Of a DNA stretch of 64,000 nt, positions 52,173 through 60,850 are shown piece by piece (position 1 is the stretch's first letter; each line of letters opens with the position of its first letter). A model generated the notes under the pieces. The model worked only from the letters and a program-made list of their open reading frames with translations, made no database searches and had not been told where the DNA came from. Origin of the DNA: an uncultured Senegalimassilia sp. (GTDB lineage Bacteria > Actinomycetota > Coriobacteriia > Coriobacteriales > Eggerthellaceae); contig NZ_CABQJR010000009.1 in NCBI RefSeq assembly GCF_902464545.1, forward strand, positions 1-64,000, in the 5' to 3' direction. Position numbers and translations under genes: made by a program.

Positions 52173-52302
52173 TTCGCAAACCGCGAACGCCACCGACGCA
52201 GTTGTCGGCTCTCCCGGTTGCGCCCCTTCCCCGCCTAGCGTGCCCGCCCCGGTTGGCGTACTATCGTCAGCGAGCAACGATCCCCGAACGCAAGGAGCGT
52301 AT

Positions 52303-53709
52303 ATGGAACGCGAATCCGCGTGGAAGCGCTACGATGAGGACCAGCTGGCCGAGCTCGAGCAGCTTGCCGCAGGCTACATCGACTTCATCTCCGAGAACAA
52401 GACCGAGCGCGAGTTTTCCGCCGCCGCCATCCGCAGCGCAGAAGCCGCCGGCTACGAGAGCCTTGACGCCGCCATTTCCGCAGGCCGCAAGCTTGTCCCC
52501 GGCGACAAGGTGTGGGCGACCATGCGCAACAAGGCCGTCATCCTGATGCAGCTGGGTGCCCGCCCGTTGACCGACGGCATGAACATCCTTGGCGCGCACA
52601 TCGACAGCCCGCGCCTGGACGTCAAGCAGAACCCGCTGTATGAATCCAGCGAGCTGGCCTTCATGGACACCCACTACTACGGCGGCATCAAGCACTACCA
52701 ATGGGTCACCGTCCCGCTGGCGCTGCACGGCGTGATCGCCAAGAAGGACGGCAGCGTGGTGGACGTGAAGATCGGCGAGGACGCCGACGATCCCGTCTTC
52801 TGCATTTCCGACCTGCTCATCCACCTGGCGAACCAGCAGATGGGCAAGAAGGCCAACGAAGTGGTCGAAGGCGAGGCGCTCGACATCCTGGTCGGCAACC
52901 GCCCCCTGGTGGTGCGCGACGAGGACGGCGAGGCAAAGGAGCAGAAGGACCCCGTGAAGGCCTTCGCCCTGAAGCTGCTTGCCGACAAGTACGGCATCGA
53001 GGAAGAGGACTTCCTGTCCGCCGAGCTTGAGGTCGTGCCCGCCGGCCGCGCCCGCGACCTGGGCTTCGACCGCAGCATGGTGCTGGGCTACGGCCAAGAC
53101 GACAGCGTGTGCGCCTACACCTCGCTGGTGGCGCAGCTAGCCGTTGCCGGCGAGGAGCTCGACCGCGCCGCCGTGTGCGTGCTCGTGGACAAGGAGGAGA
53201 TCGGCAGCGTGGGTGCCACGGGCATGGCCTCGCAGTTCTTCGAGAACACTATCGCCGAGATCATGGAGCTTGCCGGCGAAGGCGGCATGTTGCCGCTGCG
53301 CCGCGCGCTGGCCGCTTCCGCCATGCTCTCCTCCGACGTCTCCGCAGGCTTCGATCCCGCCTACGCCGGCGTCTTCGAGGCGAAGAACAGCGCATATCTG
53401 GGCCACGGCCTGGTGTTCAACAAGTACACGGGCGCTCGCGGCAAGTCGGGCAGCAACGATGCCCGCGCCGAGTACATGGCGCGCATCCGCAAGATCATGG
53501 ACGACGCCGGCGTGCAGTTCCAAACCTGCGAGCTGGGCAAGGTCGACGCCGGCGGCGGCGGGACCATCGCGTACATTCCCGCCAAGTACGGTATGGACGT
53601 CATCGACTCCGGCGTGGCGGTCCTCTCCATGCACAGCCCCTGGGAGGCCACCAGCAAAGCCGACATCTACGAGGCCGAACGCGGATACGAGGCGTTCCTG
53701 CGCGCATAA
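52303..53709 (+). CDS. M18 family metallo-aminopeptidase
   Basis: Cytosolic di-zinc aminopeptidase (aspartyl/LAP4 family), 468 aa. Metal-ligand segments are GAHIDSPRLD, LVDKEEIGSVG and the C-terminal VLSMHSPWE. The substrate is probably peptides with an N-terminal acidic or hydrophobic residue, by family. The ATG at 52303 has AAGGAG 5 nt upstream; the open frame back to 52114 runs through the repeat hairpin and is not used. Monocistronic, with a strong terminator. Confidence 0.95.
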   Translation: MERESAWKRYDEDQLAELEQLAAGYIDFISENKTEREFSAAAIRSAEAAGYESLDAAISAGRKLVPGDKVWATMRNKAVILMQLGARPLTDGMNILGAHIDSPRLDVKQNPLYESSELAFMDTHYYGGIKHYQWVTVPLALHGVIAKKDGSVVDVKIGEDADDPVFCISDLLIHLANQQMGKKANEVVEGEALDILVGNRPLVVRDEDGEAKEQKDPVKAFALKLLADKYGIEEEDFLSAELEVVPAGRARDLGFDRSMVLGYGQDDSVCAYTSLVAQLAVAGEELDRAAVCVLVDKEEIGSVGATGMASQFFENTIAEIMELAGEGGMLPLRRALAASAMLSSDVSAGFDPAYAGVFEAKNSAYLGHGLVFNKYTGARGKSGSNDARAEYMARIRKIMDDAGVQFQTCELGKVDAGGGGTIAYIPAKYGMDVIDSGVAVLSMHSPWEATSKADIYEAERGYEAFLRA

Positions 53710-53773
53710 CGGGCAACGGGAAGCGGAAGCGATTTCCACCACACGCAACCTCGGAAAACAGTCGATAAACAGC

Positions 53774-53808
53774 AAGAAGCGCCGCGACTTGAAGTCGCGG
53801 CGCTTCTT
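53774..53808. terminator. Terminator after the M18 aminopeptidase gene
   Basis: A perfect 17-bp stem AAGAAGCGCCGCGACTT / AAGTCGCGGCGCTTCTT around a single G, so the true loop is larger, then TTGTTCG. Works in both directions. Confidence 0.9.
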
Positions 53809-53982
53809 TGTTCGCTAGCTTGTCGCAAGCTGCATACGCACCCCGCGCGCCCATCGCCGTCGGAAACGCTCAAGCAGCCTGCCGGCTATGATGCAAGCTT
53901 CCAACAGCAACGATGCACCCACACGGTAACTCGCCTTCGCCGACAGGCGGCAAGATGGTCGCCGAAACGCATACGGTGCCGT

Positions 53983-55326
53983 TTAGAACTCGAGGCCCTC
54001 CAGGCGCTTGAACACCTCGTCCTTGCGGGTCAGGAAGTCCCACGGATCGAAGATCTCGTCGAGCGTTTCCTTGGACAGCTTGGCCTCGGGGTCGTTCTCC
54101 AGGCGCTCGCGATACGTGGGGCCATCCACCGCGTTCTGGATATCCTCCCACACGGCCATGGCGTTGCGCTGCACGATGACGTACGCCTCCTCGCGGGTGA
54201 TGCCCGTGTTCACCAGGGCCAGCAGCACCTTGCTGGAGAAGATGAGGCCCTTGGTGCGCCACACGTTGTGCTCCATCTTCGCCGGATAGGTTTGCAGGCC
54301 GTCCATGATCCACTGCATCTTGCCGAACATGTAGTCCAGAGCGGTGAAGCTGTCGGCCAGCGCCACGCGCTCGGTACCGGAGTGGCTGATGTCGCGCTCG
54401 AACCACAGCGCCACGTTATCGAGCGCCACCTGGGCGTTCGCCTTCACGCAGCGGGCAAGGCCGCACACGCGCTCTGCCGTGATGGGGTTGCGCTTGTGAG
54501 GCATGGCCGACGAGCCCTTCTGGCCCTTCTTGAACGGCTCCTCCGCCTCGATGACGTCGGTCTGCTGCAGCAGGCGCACCTGCATGGCGATGGACTCCAG
54601 CGTTGCGGCGGCGCAAGCCAGCGCGCACATGACCTGGGCGTGGCGGTCGCGCGCCAGCACCTGGGTGGACAGCGGGTCGGGCGTCAGGCCCAGCTTCTCG
54701 CACACGTACTTCTCGACGTAGGGGTCGATGCTGGAGTACGTGCCTACCGCGCCGGAGATGGCGCCGGTTGCGGCGACCTCGCGAGCCTGCTCCAGGCGAG
54801 TCTGCGCGCGCTTGAGCGCCCAAGCCCAGCTGCCGAACTTCATGCCGAACGTCATGGGCTCGGCGTGGATGCCGTGCGTGCGGCCGACGCACAGGGTGTT
54901 CTGGAACTCGAACGCGCGACGCTTGCACGTCTCGCCCAGCTGCTTGACGTCATCCAGGATGATGTCGATAGCCTGCACGATCTGGTACGACAGCGCGGTG
55001 TCGCCCAGGTCGGAGGAGGTCATGCCGTAATGCACCCAACGGCTGGGCTTTTCCTGGCCCTCGGGGACGTCGGCATCGATGTACTCGGCCATGCACGTGG
55101 TGAAGGCGATGACGTCGTGGTTCGTGACCTTCTCGATCTCGTCGATGCGCTCAACCGTGAAGTCGGCGTGGTCGCGGATCCACTGCGCCTCCTCCTTCGT
55201 GATGCCGGCTTGACCGAGCTCGGCCTGAGCCTCGCACGCCAGCACCTCGATTTCCTTCCAGATGGAAAACTTGTTCTGAAGCTCCCAGATGGCGCCCATG
55301 GCAGGACGCGTGTAGCGGTTGATCAC
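53983..55326 (-). CDS. purB: Adenylosuccinate lyase
   Basis: 447 aa, fumarase/aspartase superfamily, acting twice in purine synthesis. The signature GSSAMPHKRNP is intact, as are the TSSDLGDTA and VGRTHGIHAEPMTFG active-site segments. The start is GTG at 55326, with AAAGGGG 6 nt upstream. With guaB nearby, two purine-branch genes lie within 15 kb but in separate units. Confidence 0.97.
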   Translation of the reverse strand: MINRYTRPAMGAIWELQNKFSIWKEIEVLACEAQAELGQAGITKEEAQWIRDHADFTVERIDEIEKVTNHDVIAFTTCMAEYIDADVPEGQEKPSRWVHYGMTSSDLGDTALSYQIVQAIDIILDDVKQLGETCKRRAFEFQNTLCVGRTHGIHAEPMTFGMKFGSWAWALKRAQTRLEQAREVAATGAISGAVGTYSSIDPYVEKYVCEKLGLTPDPLSTQVLARDRHAQVMCALACAAATLESIAMQVRLLQQTDVIEAEEPFKKGQKGSSAMPHKRNPITAERVCGLARCVKANAQVALDNVALWFERDISHSGTERVALADSFTALDYMFGKMQWIMDGLQTYPAKMEHNVWRTKGLIFSSKVLLALVNTGITREEAYVIVQRNAMAVWEDIQNAVDGPTYRERLENDPEAKLSKETLDEIFDPWDFLTRKDEVFKRLEGLEF

Positions 55327-55531
55327 AACGACCCCTTTCGCGGTTGATAGTTGATGGCCCCATGATACCGTGCGCGAAAGCGACGCGCCGGCACCGCACG
55401 CGTTTCTGCAGATGGTTTACGTATGCCCGCGCCCCACCCCGCCTTTCGCGGATTCAACGTGTTCGTTCACCGAATCATCCTCAGATATGATAAGATGCGC
55501 CTAGCTATTTACTAGGTTTATTGGGGGGATC

Positions 55532-56176
55532 ATGACGATCGAGAAAGAAGAGGGCCGGCAAGACGGCGCCCTTGAAGCAAGCAACGCCGAAGCCGCCGCG
55601 CATAAGACGGGCGAGGAGCTCAACGTGTTCGACAAGGGCCGCATGGAAGGACCCGACGCCGACAGCACCACGCACGGCACCGTGCGCGCCGTATGCGTGT
55701 CCAAGCGCAAGGGCACGCGCAAGACCGTGGTGGACGGCCCGGTGACCATCGAGGCGCACCACGGCGTCGCCGAGGATGCGCACGCCGGAGACTGGCATCG
55801 CCAAGTTTCGCTTCTGGCCTGGGAATCCATCGAGAAGGCCCGGGCGCGCGGCTTAGATGTGAAGGAAGGCGATTTCGCCGAGAATATCACCACCGAGGGC
55901 ATCAACCTCATGGCGCTGCCGCTTGGCACGCAGCTCAAGATCGGCGATGACGTGCTGCTGGAGCTGTCGCAGCAGGGCAAGGTGTGCCACAAGAAGTGCG
56001 CGATCTTCTACCTGGCCGGTGACTGTATCTTCCCGCGCGAGGGAATCTTCTTCGTCGCCCTCACCGACGGCAAGGTCAAGGCCGGCGACAGCATCGACGT
56101 GGTGAAGCTGGGCAACGGCACGTGCGAATACACGCCGCAGGAGGCCTTGGACGAGCTGGCGAACACGCCGCGCTAA
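55532..56176 (+). CDS. MOSC-domain protein
   Basis: 214 aa. After a 48-residue variable N-terminus comes a MOSC sulfur-carrier domain (GTVRAVCVSKRKGTRK, HHGVAEDAHAGDWHRQVSLL, DFAENITTEGINL). The cysteine-bearing segment CHKKCAIFYLAGDCIFPREGIF follows. MOSC proteins work in molybdenum-cofactor sulfuration or related thiol chemistry. The link to the Mo-dependent dms operon in the same window is suggestive only. The ATG at 55532 has GGGGGGA upstream. Stand-alone gene, divergent from purB. Confidence 0.9.
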   Translation: MTIEKEEGRQDGALEASNAEAAAHKTGEELNVFDKGRMEGPDADSTTHGTVRAVCVSKRKGTRKTVVDGPVTIEAHHGVAEDAHAGDWHRQVSLLAWESIEKARARGLDVKEGDFAENITTEGINLMALPLGTQLKIGDDVLLELSQQGKVCHKKCAIFYLAGDCIFPREGIFFVALTDGKVKAGDSIDVVKLGNGTCEYTPQEALDELANTPR

Positions 56177-56336
56177 AGCCGCGGGCGCCAACCGCCGGGT
56201 GGGCGCCCGCCAACAGCCAGACCGCCCGCGAGCCAACCCGCCAGCCAGCCTATCCGCACGCATGCAGATGCGCGCCTGCACCGAGCACGGCGGCTTCGCC
56301 GGCTCCACCCCTGCGCTTCAATCTATCCTCGTAACG

Positions 56337-56375
56337 CGAAAGGCCCCGAAATGAAATCCATTTCGGGGCCTTTCG
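56337..56375. terminator. Bidirectional terminator between the MOSC and trkA-like genes
   Basis: A perfect 17-bp stem, CGAAAGGCCCCGAAATG (56337-56353) with 56359-56375, around an AAATC loop. Confidence 0.85.
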
Positions 56376-56412
56376 TCAGGGGGCTCGTTTCGCGCAAGCC
56401 CCCGCTTCGTTG

Positions 56413-57084
56413 CTACAAACCTTTGAATGCGGCGCGCACGGCGTCGATGACTTGGTTATCCGCCACCACGATGGCCTTATCACCGGGGAACAGCACGGTG
56501 TCCTCATTTACCACCTCCACGTTGTCGCTGGACGCGACCGCCGCGATGATGCTGTCGGGGGGCAGAGGGATGGCGCTCGCCAGCACGCCGGCATCGTTGG
56601 AATGATGGCGCATGCGCGGGACGACCACCTCGGTCAGCATGACGTTGCCATGCGTCAGCGACGACACGACGCTCACGCTGCCCAGCAGCGTCTCCTCCTC
56701 GATGAGGTTGGCGATGAGCGTGGTAGACGACACGCACTCGATGCCCACCTCGTGGAAGATGCGCAGGTTCTTCGGGCTGTTCACGCGGGCGATGCAGCGC
56801 GGCACGTTGAACACGCGCTGGGCGATCTCGCACGAGACCAGGTTGTCGTCGTCCTGGCCCGTGGTGGCCACGAACACGTCCGCGCGGCGGATTCCCGCAT
56901 CCTCCTGGTACTTCGAATCGCAGCCGTCGCCGTGAATGACCAGATAACGACCCTGCAAAACCACCGACAAGCGATCGGCCGTTTCCAGGTCCTCCTCGAT
57001 GATGGTCACGTCGTTGCCGCTCTCAAGCAGCACGTTCGCCAGATATTCGCCGATTTTGCCGCCGCCGGCGATCACTACGTACAT
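56413..57084 (-). CDS. trkA: TrkA/KtrA-family NAD-binding potassium-uptake regulator
   Basis: 223 aa with an N-terminal RCK Rossmann domain (MYVVIAGGGKIGEYLANVL, TIIEEDLETADRL, ATTGQDDDN) and a C-terminal TrkA_C domain (LPPDSIIAAVA, GDKAIVVAD). It gates TrkH/KtrB-type potassium channels by nucleotide binding. The ATG at 57084 has GGGAGG 8 nt upstream. It lies 45 nt after a paralogous gene; no TrkH/KtrB gene is in the window. Confidence 0.94.
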   Translation of the reverse strand: MYVVIAGGGKIGEYLANVLLESGNDVTIIEEDLETADRLSVVLQGRYLVIHGDGCDSKYQEDAGIRRADVFVATTGQDDDNLVSCEIAQRVFNVPRCIARVNSPKNLRIFHEVGIECVSSTTLIANLIEEETLLGSVSVVSSLTHGNVMLTEVVVPRMRHHSNDAGVLASAIPLPPDSIIAAVASSDNVEVVNEDTVLFPGDKAIVVADNQVIDAVRAAFKGL

Positions 57085-57129
57085 CAGCCAAACCTCCCCC
57101 GCTTCGCCATCGGGCAAGCGGAAACCGCC

Positions 57130-57789
57130 TTAATCTTGAATGTACTTGCTGAATTGCTCGATGAGCTCATGACGCACGCACGCCAGCACCGAGTCCCCGT
57201 TGTACAGGATGGACTCGCGCGTAGGAATGGAGCTAGCGCTGCCGTCGCCGCGCTCGAACGCCACGATGCGGATGTCGTGATCGCGTTCCATCTCCGCCAC
57301 ACGGATGGTGTTTCGCTCGGACCAGCTCAAGTCAAGGGAGAAGCGCAGCACCTCGAACTCGCCGAACGTGTCCAGATGCGCACCGTGCCCGGAAACCACC
57401 TTGCTGAACACGTCTTCAGCCACCAGCGACGTGCCGCACACGTAATCGATGCCCAGCTGCATATACGCACGCTCATGGTCGGGATTGTACAGGCGCGCGA
57501 TGACGTGGGGAACGCCGAACAAGCGGCTTGCTACCTCGCAGCACATGAGGTTGGTGTTGTCCAACTGCGTCACCGCCGCCACGACGTCGCATTCGTCGAC
57601 GCCCGCCTTCTCCAGCGTCTCCTCGTCGAAGCCTACGCCCTGGATGGTGGATCCATTGAAGTTGCGACCCAAGTTGGCGAATGCGTCCACATTGCGATCG
57701 ATCACGCACACGTTGCTGCCGTTGTCCGACAGCATGTTGGCCAGCTGCGATCCCACGCGGCCGCAACCCACCACGATGACGTTGCTCAT
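57130..57789 (-). CDS. trkA: TrkA/KtrA-family NAD-binding potassium-uptake regulator (paralog)
   Basis: 219 aa with RCK_N (MSNVIVVGCGRVGSQLANML, VIDRNVDAF, AVTQLDNTN) and a TrkA_C domain. The glycine motif GCGRVG and the following acidic VIDR indicate NAD binding. It shares the same plan with the downstream paralog and probably forms a heteromeric ring or two separate channel regulators. The ATG at 57789 has GAAGGA upstream. Confidence 0.94.
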   Translation of the reverse strand: MSNVIVVGCGRVGSQLANMLSDNGSNVCVIDRNVDAFANLGRNFNGSTIQGVGFDEETLEKAGVDECDVVAAVTQLDNTNLMCCEVASRLFGVPHVIARLYNPDHERAYMQLGIDYVCGTSLVAEDVFSKVVSGHGAHLDTFGEFEVLRFSLDLSWSERNTIRVAEMERDHDIRIVAFERGDGSASSIPTRESILYNGDSVLACVRHELIEQFSKYIQD

Positions 57790-57828
57790 GCGAAAATCCT
57801 TCCCGAAGTTCACGCAACAGGATAACGC

Positions 57829-57852
57829 AAAAGGCGGCCCGCAGGCCGCCTT
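57829..57852 (-). terminator. Intrinsic terminator after the lysozyme-like gene
   Basis: AAGGCGGCC / GGCCGCCTT (57831-57852) has a 4-nt loop and begins 4 nt past the stop codon, followed by TTGCGTTATCC on the minus strand. Confidence 0.85.
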
Positions 57853-57856
57853 CGCG

Positions 57857-58666
57857 CTAGATCAGCTGCATTTGCGCAAGCGTTTTCGCGTACCAATCCT
57901 CGTAGGTTGGCGGGCAGTACTTGTTGGCGTTCGCCAGGGAGATGGTGTATCCATAACCCTTCGCCAAACCCTGCGCGTGCGCGTTGATGGACTCGTCCCA
58001 GCTTCCCCAGGACGTATTCCCCATCCAGCCCCATGCATTATGGCTGCGGAAGCAGTTGAGGCCCTTCGTTGACTCGGTATTGGAGATGGCCGGGGAGAAG
58101 CGCGGGTCCACGCCGTTTTCCCAAGCCGCCTCGGCGAACGTGCCGCCATAGCCCGAAAGCGGGCTTCCCGCCAGATACGCGTCGATGCGCAGCGTCCATT
58201 CGCCCACGAACTCCGCCTTGCTGACGTTCCAGTCGACCTCAGCGAGGCCCGTCAGGCCGGCGCCTTCGTCGCGGGCGAGCTGAGCGTCCCTGTTGGCAAG
58301 CGCGGCCTGCGTATGCGCCAGGTCCTCGGCGCGCTGCGCCTCCTCGGCGGCGCGACGGGCGGCCTCCTCCTCGGCCTCGATGGCGGCAACGCCCTTCGAG
58401 ATGTCGCGTGTTCCAGCAGCTGCCAATCGGGACGTTGCGGTCACGGAAGCGTCTGCAGCCTGATCGGACAGGGAGTCGGCCGATGCCGATGCACTGCCCG
58501 GCGTGCTGACCTCGCTGATGCCGAACGTCTGCATATCATGGGAAACGCCGCCGGCGGCGGTTGCGAATCCCACGCCCAGGCAACCTGCCAACACACACGA
58601 CACGCATGCAAGGCCGACAACTTTCAGCGCCAGCCCGCCGGTACGGTATGCATTCCGCTTCTTCAA
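57857..58666 (-). CDS. Secreted lysozyme/SLT-like protein with coiled-coil region
   Basis: 269 aa. A basic start and hydrophobic signal with an LAGC lipobox (VSCVLAGC, about residues 22-29) is followed by a Ser/Ala linker. An Ala/Glu/Arg-rich coiled coil (about 95-135) leads to a C-terminal lysozyme-fold-like domain. That domain contains FAEAAWENGVDPRFSPAISN, TESTKGLNCF and HNAWGWMGN(TSWGSW), resembling peptidoglycan-lytic transglycosylase-type domains. The start is a TTG at 58666 with AAAGG upstream; the frame extension to 58777 lacks a signal. The lipobox and signal-peptidase I possibilities both remain. Confidence 0.78.
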   Translation of the reverse strand: MKKRNAYRTGGLALKVVGLACVSCVLAGCLGVGFATAAGGVSHDMQTFGISEVSTPGSASASADSLSDQAADASVTATSRLAAAGTRDISKGVAAIEAEEEAARRAAEEAQRAEDLAHTQAALANRDAQLARDEGAGLTGLAEVDWNVSKAEFVGEWTLRIDAYLAGSPLSGYGGTFAEAAWENGVDPRFSPAISNTESTKGLNCFRSHNAWGWMGNTSWGSWDESINAHAQGLAKGYGYTISLANANKYCPPTYEDWYAKTLAQMQLI

Positions 58667-58778
58667 ACAAAACCTTTCGCTCGCAGCATACGACCAGACC
58701 GCCAAGGCGGCGACAGCTTGTTTTCGATTGTCGAAAGGATTGCTGCCTGAAGGGCGATATGCTGTTCTGACAGGCAAT

Positions 58779-58806
58779 ATTCTACCGGAAGGCCCGAAAC
58801 CGGCAA
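58779..58806 (-). promoter_or_regulatory. Promoter of the lysozyme-like gene
   Basis: TTGCCG (58806-58801), 16 nt, TAGAAT (58784-58779), giving a leader of about 105 nt before the TTG start. Confidence 0.5.
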
Positions 58807-58950
58807 AATCATGTGAAGGAGCCCTTCATCGTTTGTTCGATTGACAAGTAAAACATTTATATTTCCCCAGGTGGTTTCCCATAGCTTGGGCAAAACCGAA
58901 ACACGAACAAGCGTACCGCATCCGACGAGCGGCGCCTTATGAAGCGGAAG

Positions 58951-58975
58951 CGGCCATGCGCGCTGCGCATGGCCG
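58951..58975 (-). terminator. Hairpin after the PspC gene
   Basis: The 11-bp stem CGGCCATGCGC / GCGCATGGCCG has a 3-nt loop. On the minus strand it is followed by pyrimidine-rich CTTCCGCTTC rather than a clean T-tract. Confidence 0.5.
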
Positions 58976-58985
58976 TGATGCAAAC

Positions 58986-59930
58986 CTATCGGCTCAGCCA
59001 ATCGAAAGGCAGCGGAAAGCTGTATTCGCGCCCCAACGGCGTACCGAAGGACAACTCGCGCAGCGGGCCGGGCTCGGAAAGCAAATCGAAACCGAACACG
59101 CAGAACAGCAACACGAACACCGCCGCCATCACGATGACGACAGGTCGTCGGGCATAAACCCCCATTGCAAGCAAAACGGCCGCCAACGCGGGAAGAGGCC
59201 ATAAACACTCGAACATCTTGGGTAACGTGGCCCACGAGACGAACCCCATGCTCATGGGCAGCAGCGTCAGCCCCGCTGCGAACACGGAAACGCCCGCGAA
59301 AAACGCCAAGGCGCGCTCGCCTTCGCTGCCCGGCACGGCTATGCGCACGATGCCGAAGACCACCAAGGCCAACGGCCAGCATTGCCACCAGGCAACCCCA
59401 TGCAAAAACCCCGAAACGGCAAACGACGCGCCCAGCGAAGTCAAAAGGCAGCCCACCGTAAGGGCGAGCACGATCCGGGCAGTTGACGGGCCGTCCCCTT
59501 CGCCGGCTTTGGCATCGTGCGGTTCGACGGAAGCGGCATCGGCGCCCATCGCGGGCCCTTGTTCACATCGAGCGCCCTCCACCATCGCAGGCGGGACAGG
59601 CGGTAGATGCGCCGCGCTCACATAGGGCACGGCATTCGCGCACCGCCCCATCGCGGCGCCGCGGGCGCGACGGCAGTCCACCGCGCCGAACGTATCGGAG
59701 TGAACGGAATCAGGCTCTACCTTCACGGGCTTCACCTGCATGGGTCTTTTAGGAAGCACGGCCCAGAGCACCATATACGCAAGGCCCGCAAGGCCCAACG
59801 TCAACACGGCGAACGTCATGAAAAGGATGCGCACGACCAGCGGGTCGACATCGAAACGCTCGGCGATCCCGGCACACACGCCCCCTACCAGCGCATTGCG
59901 CGACCGGTATAGCTGGCGTGTTGGGTTCAC
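58986..59930 (-). CDS. PspC-domain membrane protein
   Basis: 314 aa. The N-terminal PspC domain (LYRSRNALVGGVCAGIAERFDVDPLVVRILF) has one helix and the motif VLWAVLPK. A hydrophilic linker follows (about 65-165), then four or five more helices. PspC domains join envelope-stress or sensor systems; here the extra C-terminal membrane block is of unknown role. The GTG at 59930 overlaps the CorC-like stop (GTGA) with AGGAGGAG upstream. Confidence 0.85.
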   Translation of the reverse strand: MNPTRQLYRSRNALVGGVCAGIAERFDVDPLVVRILFMTFAVLTLGLAGLAYMVLWAVLPKRPMQVKPVKVEPDSVHSDTFGAVDCRRARGAAMGRCANAVPYVSAAHLPPVPPAMVEGARCEQGPAMGADAASVEPHDAKAGEGDGPSTARIVLALTVGCLLTSLGASFAVSGFLHGVAWWQCWPLALVVFGIVRIAVPGSEGERALAFFAGVSVFAAGLTLLPMSMGFVSWATLPKMFECLWPLPALAAVLLAMGVYARRPVVIVMAAVFVLLFCVFGFDLLSEPGPLRELSFGTPLGREYSFPLPFDWLSR

Positions 59931-60808
59931 CGCTCCTCCTGACCTGCCTTGCCATCGGATGCCTGCGAGGCATCGTCGGATATGCGCTCCACGCGCACCG
60001 CAAGGATGCGCCGACGTCGCATGGAGTGGATGGTGAAGCGGTAGCCGTCCTTCTCGAAGGAGTAGCCCATTTGCGGAACGGTGTCCAGCATGCTAAGCAC
60101 CCAGCCGGCTATGGTCTCGTAGTCCTCGGACTCGGCAAGCGGCCAACCCATTTCAACGGCGTCCTCAACGGGGAAACGGCCGTCGGCAAGCCACACGCCG
60201 GGACCTTCCTGCTTCAGAATGGGGCGCTCGCGATCGGTTTCGTCCACGATCTCGCCCACGATCTCCTCGACGATGTCCTCGACGGTAATTAAACCATCGG
60301 TCCCACCGTACTCGTCCACCACGATGGCCATCTGTTGCCGTTTCGTTTGCATTTCGGCCAGAAGGGGGAACACATCCTTCGACTCGGGCACGAACAGCGG
60401 CTCAAAGGCGTAATCGACCGCGAGGTCGTCGCCATGGCCGTCGAGCACGGGGGGCACCAAGTCCTTATAGTGGACCACGCCGACAATGCGGTCGATATCC
60501 CCCTGGAACACCGGAAGGCGAGAATAGCCCGTTCCCATCATGCGGTCCACCGCCTGGCGCACGGTTTCGGTGTCCTCCACCAAGATCATATCCACGCGCG
60601 GCGTCATGATCTCGCCGGCGTCCATGTCGCCCAGGTCCAAGATCTCATGGATCATGCGCTTCTCATCATCAAGCAGATCGTCGCTGTCCGCCACGAAATC
60701 CTTGATCTCGTCCTCAGCCGACAGGGCCTGACGCTTCGGTGCGCCCAAAAAGCCGAAAATGCCCTTCAGTCCCTTTTTACCGTCGTCGTCTTCGTTTTTC
60801 CCGTTCAT
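59927..60808 (-). CDS. CorC/HlyC-family CBS-pair protein
   Basis: 293 aa. A CBS pair (about 66-190, MTPRVDMILVEDTETVRQAVDRMM and MQTKRQQMAIVVDEYGGTDGLITVEDIVEE) is followed by the CorC_HlyC FAD-binding-like C-terminal domain. It lacks the N-terminal DUF21 membrane domain of the larger family, so it is the soluble type implicated in Mg/Co homeostasis. The ATG at 60808 has TAGGAG about 10 nt upstream. First of a two-gene operon with the PspC gene. Confidence 0.93.
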   Translation of the reverse strand: MNGKNEDDDGKKGLKGIFGFLGAPKRQALSAEDEIKDFVADSDDLLDDEKRMIHEILDLGDMDAGEIMTPRVDMILVEDTETVRQAVDRMMGTGYSRLPVFQGDIDRIVGVVHYKDLVPPVLDGHGDDLAVDYAFEPLFVPESKDVFPLLAEMQTKRQQMAIVVDEYGGTDGLITVEDIVEEIVGEIVDETDRERPILKQEGPGVWLADGRFPVEDAVEMGWPLAESEDYETIAGWVLSMLDTVPQMGYSFEKDGYRFTIHSMRRRRILAVRVERISDDASQASDGKAGQEER

Positions 60809-60850
60809 GCGCTAAAACCGCTCCTAGTGATAAATTCCTTTTGAGCTAGC

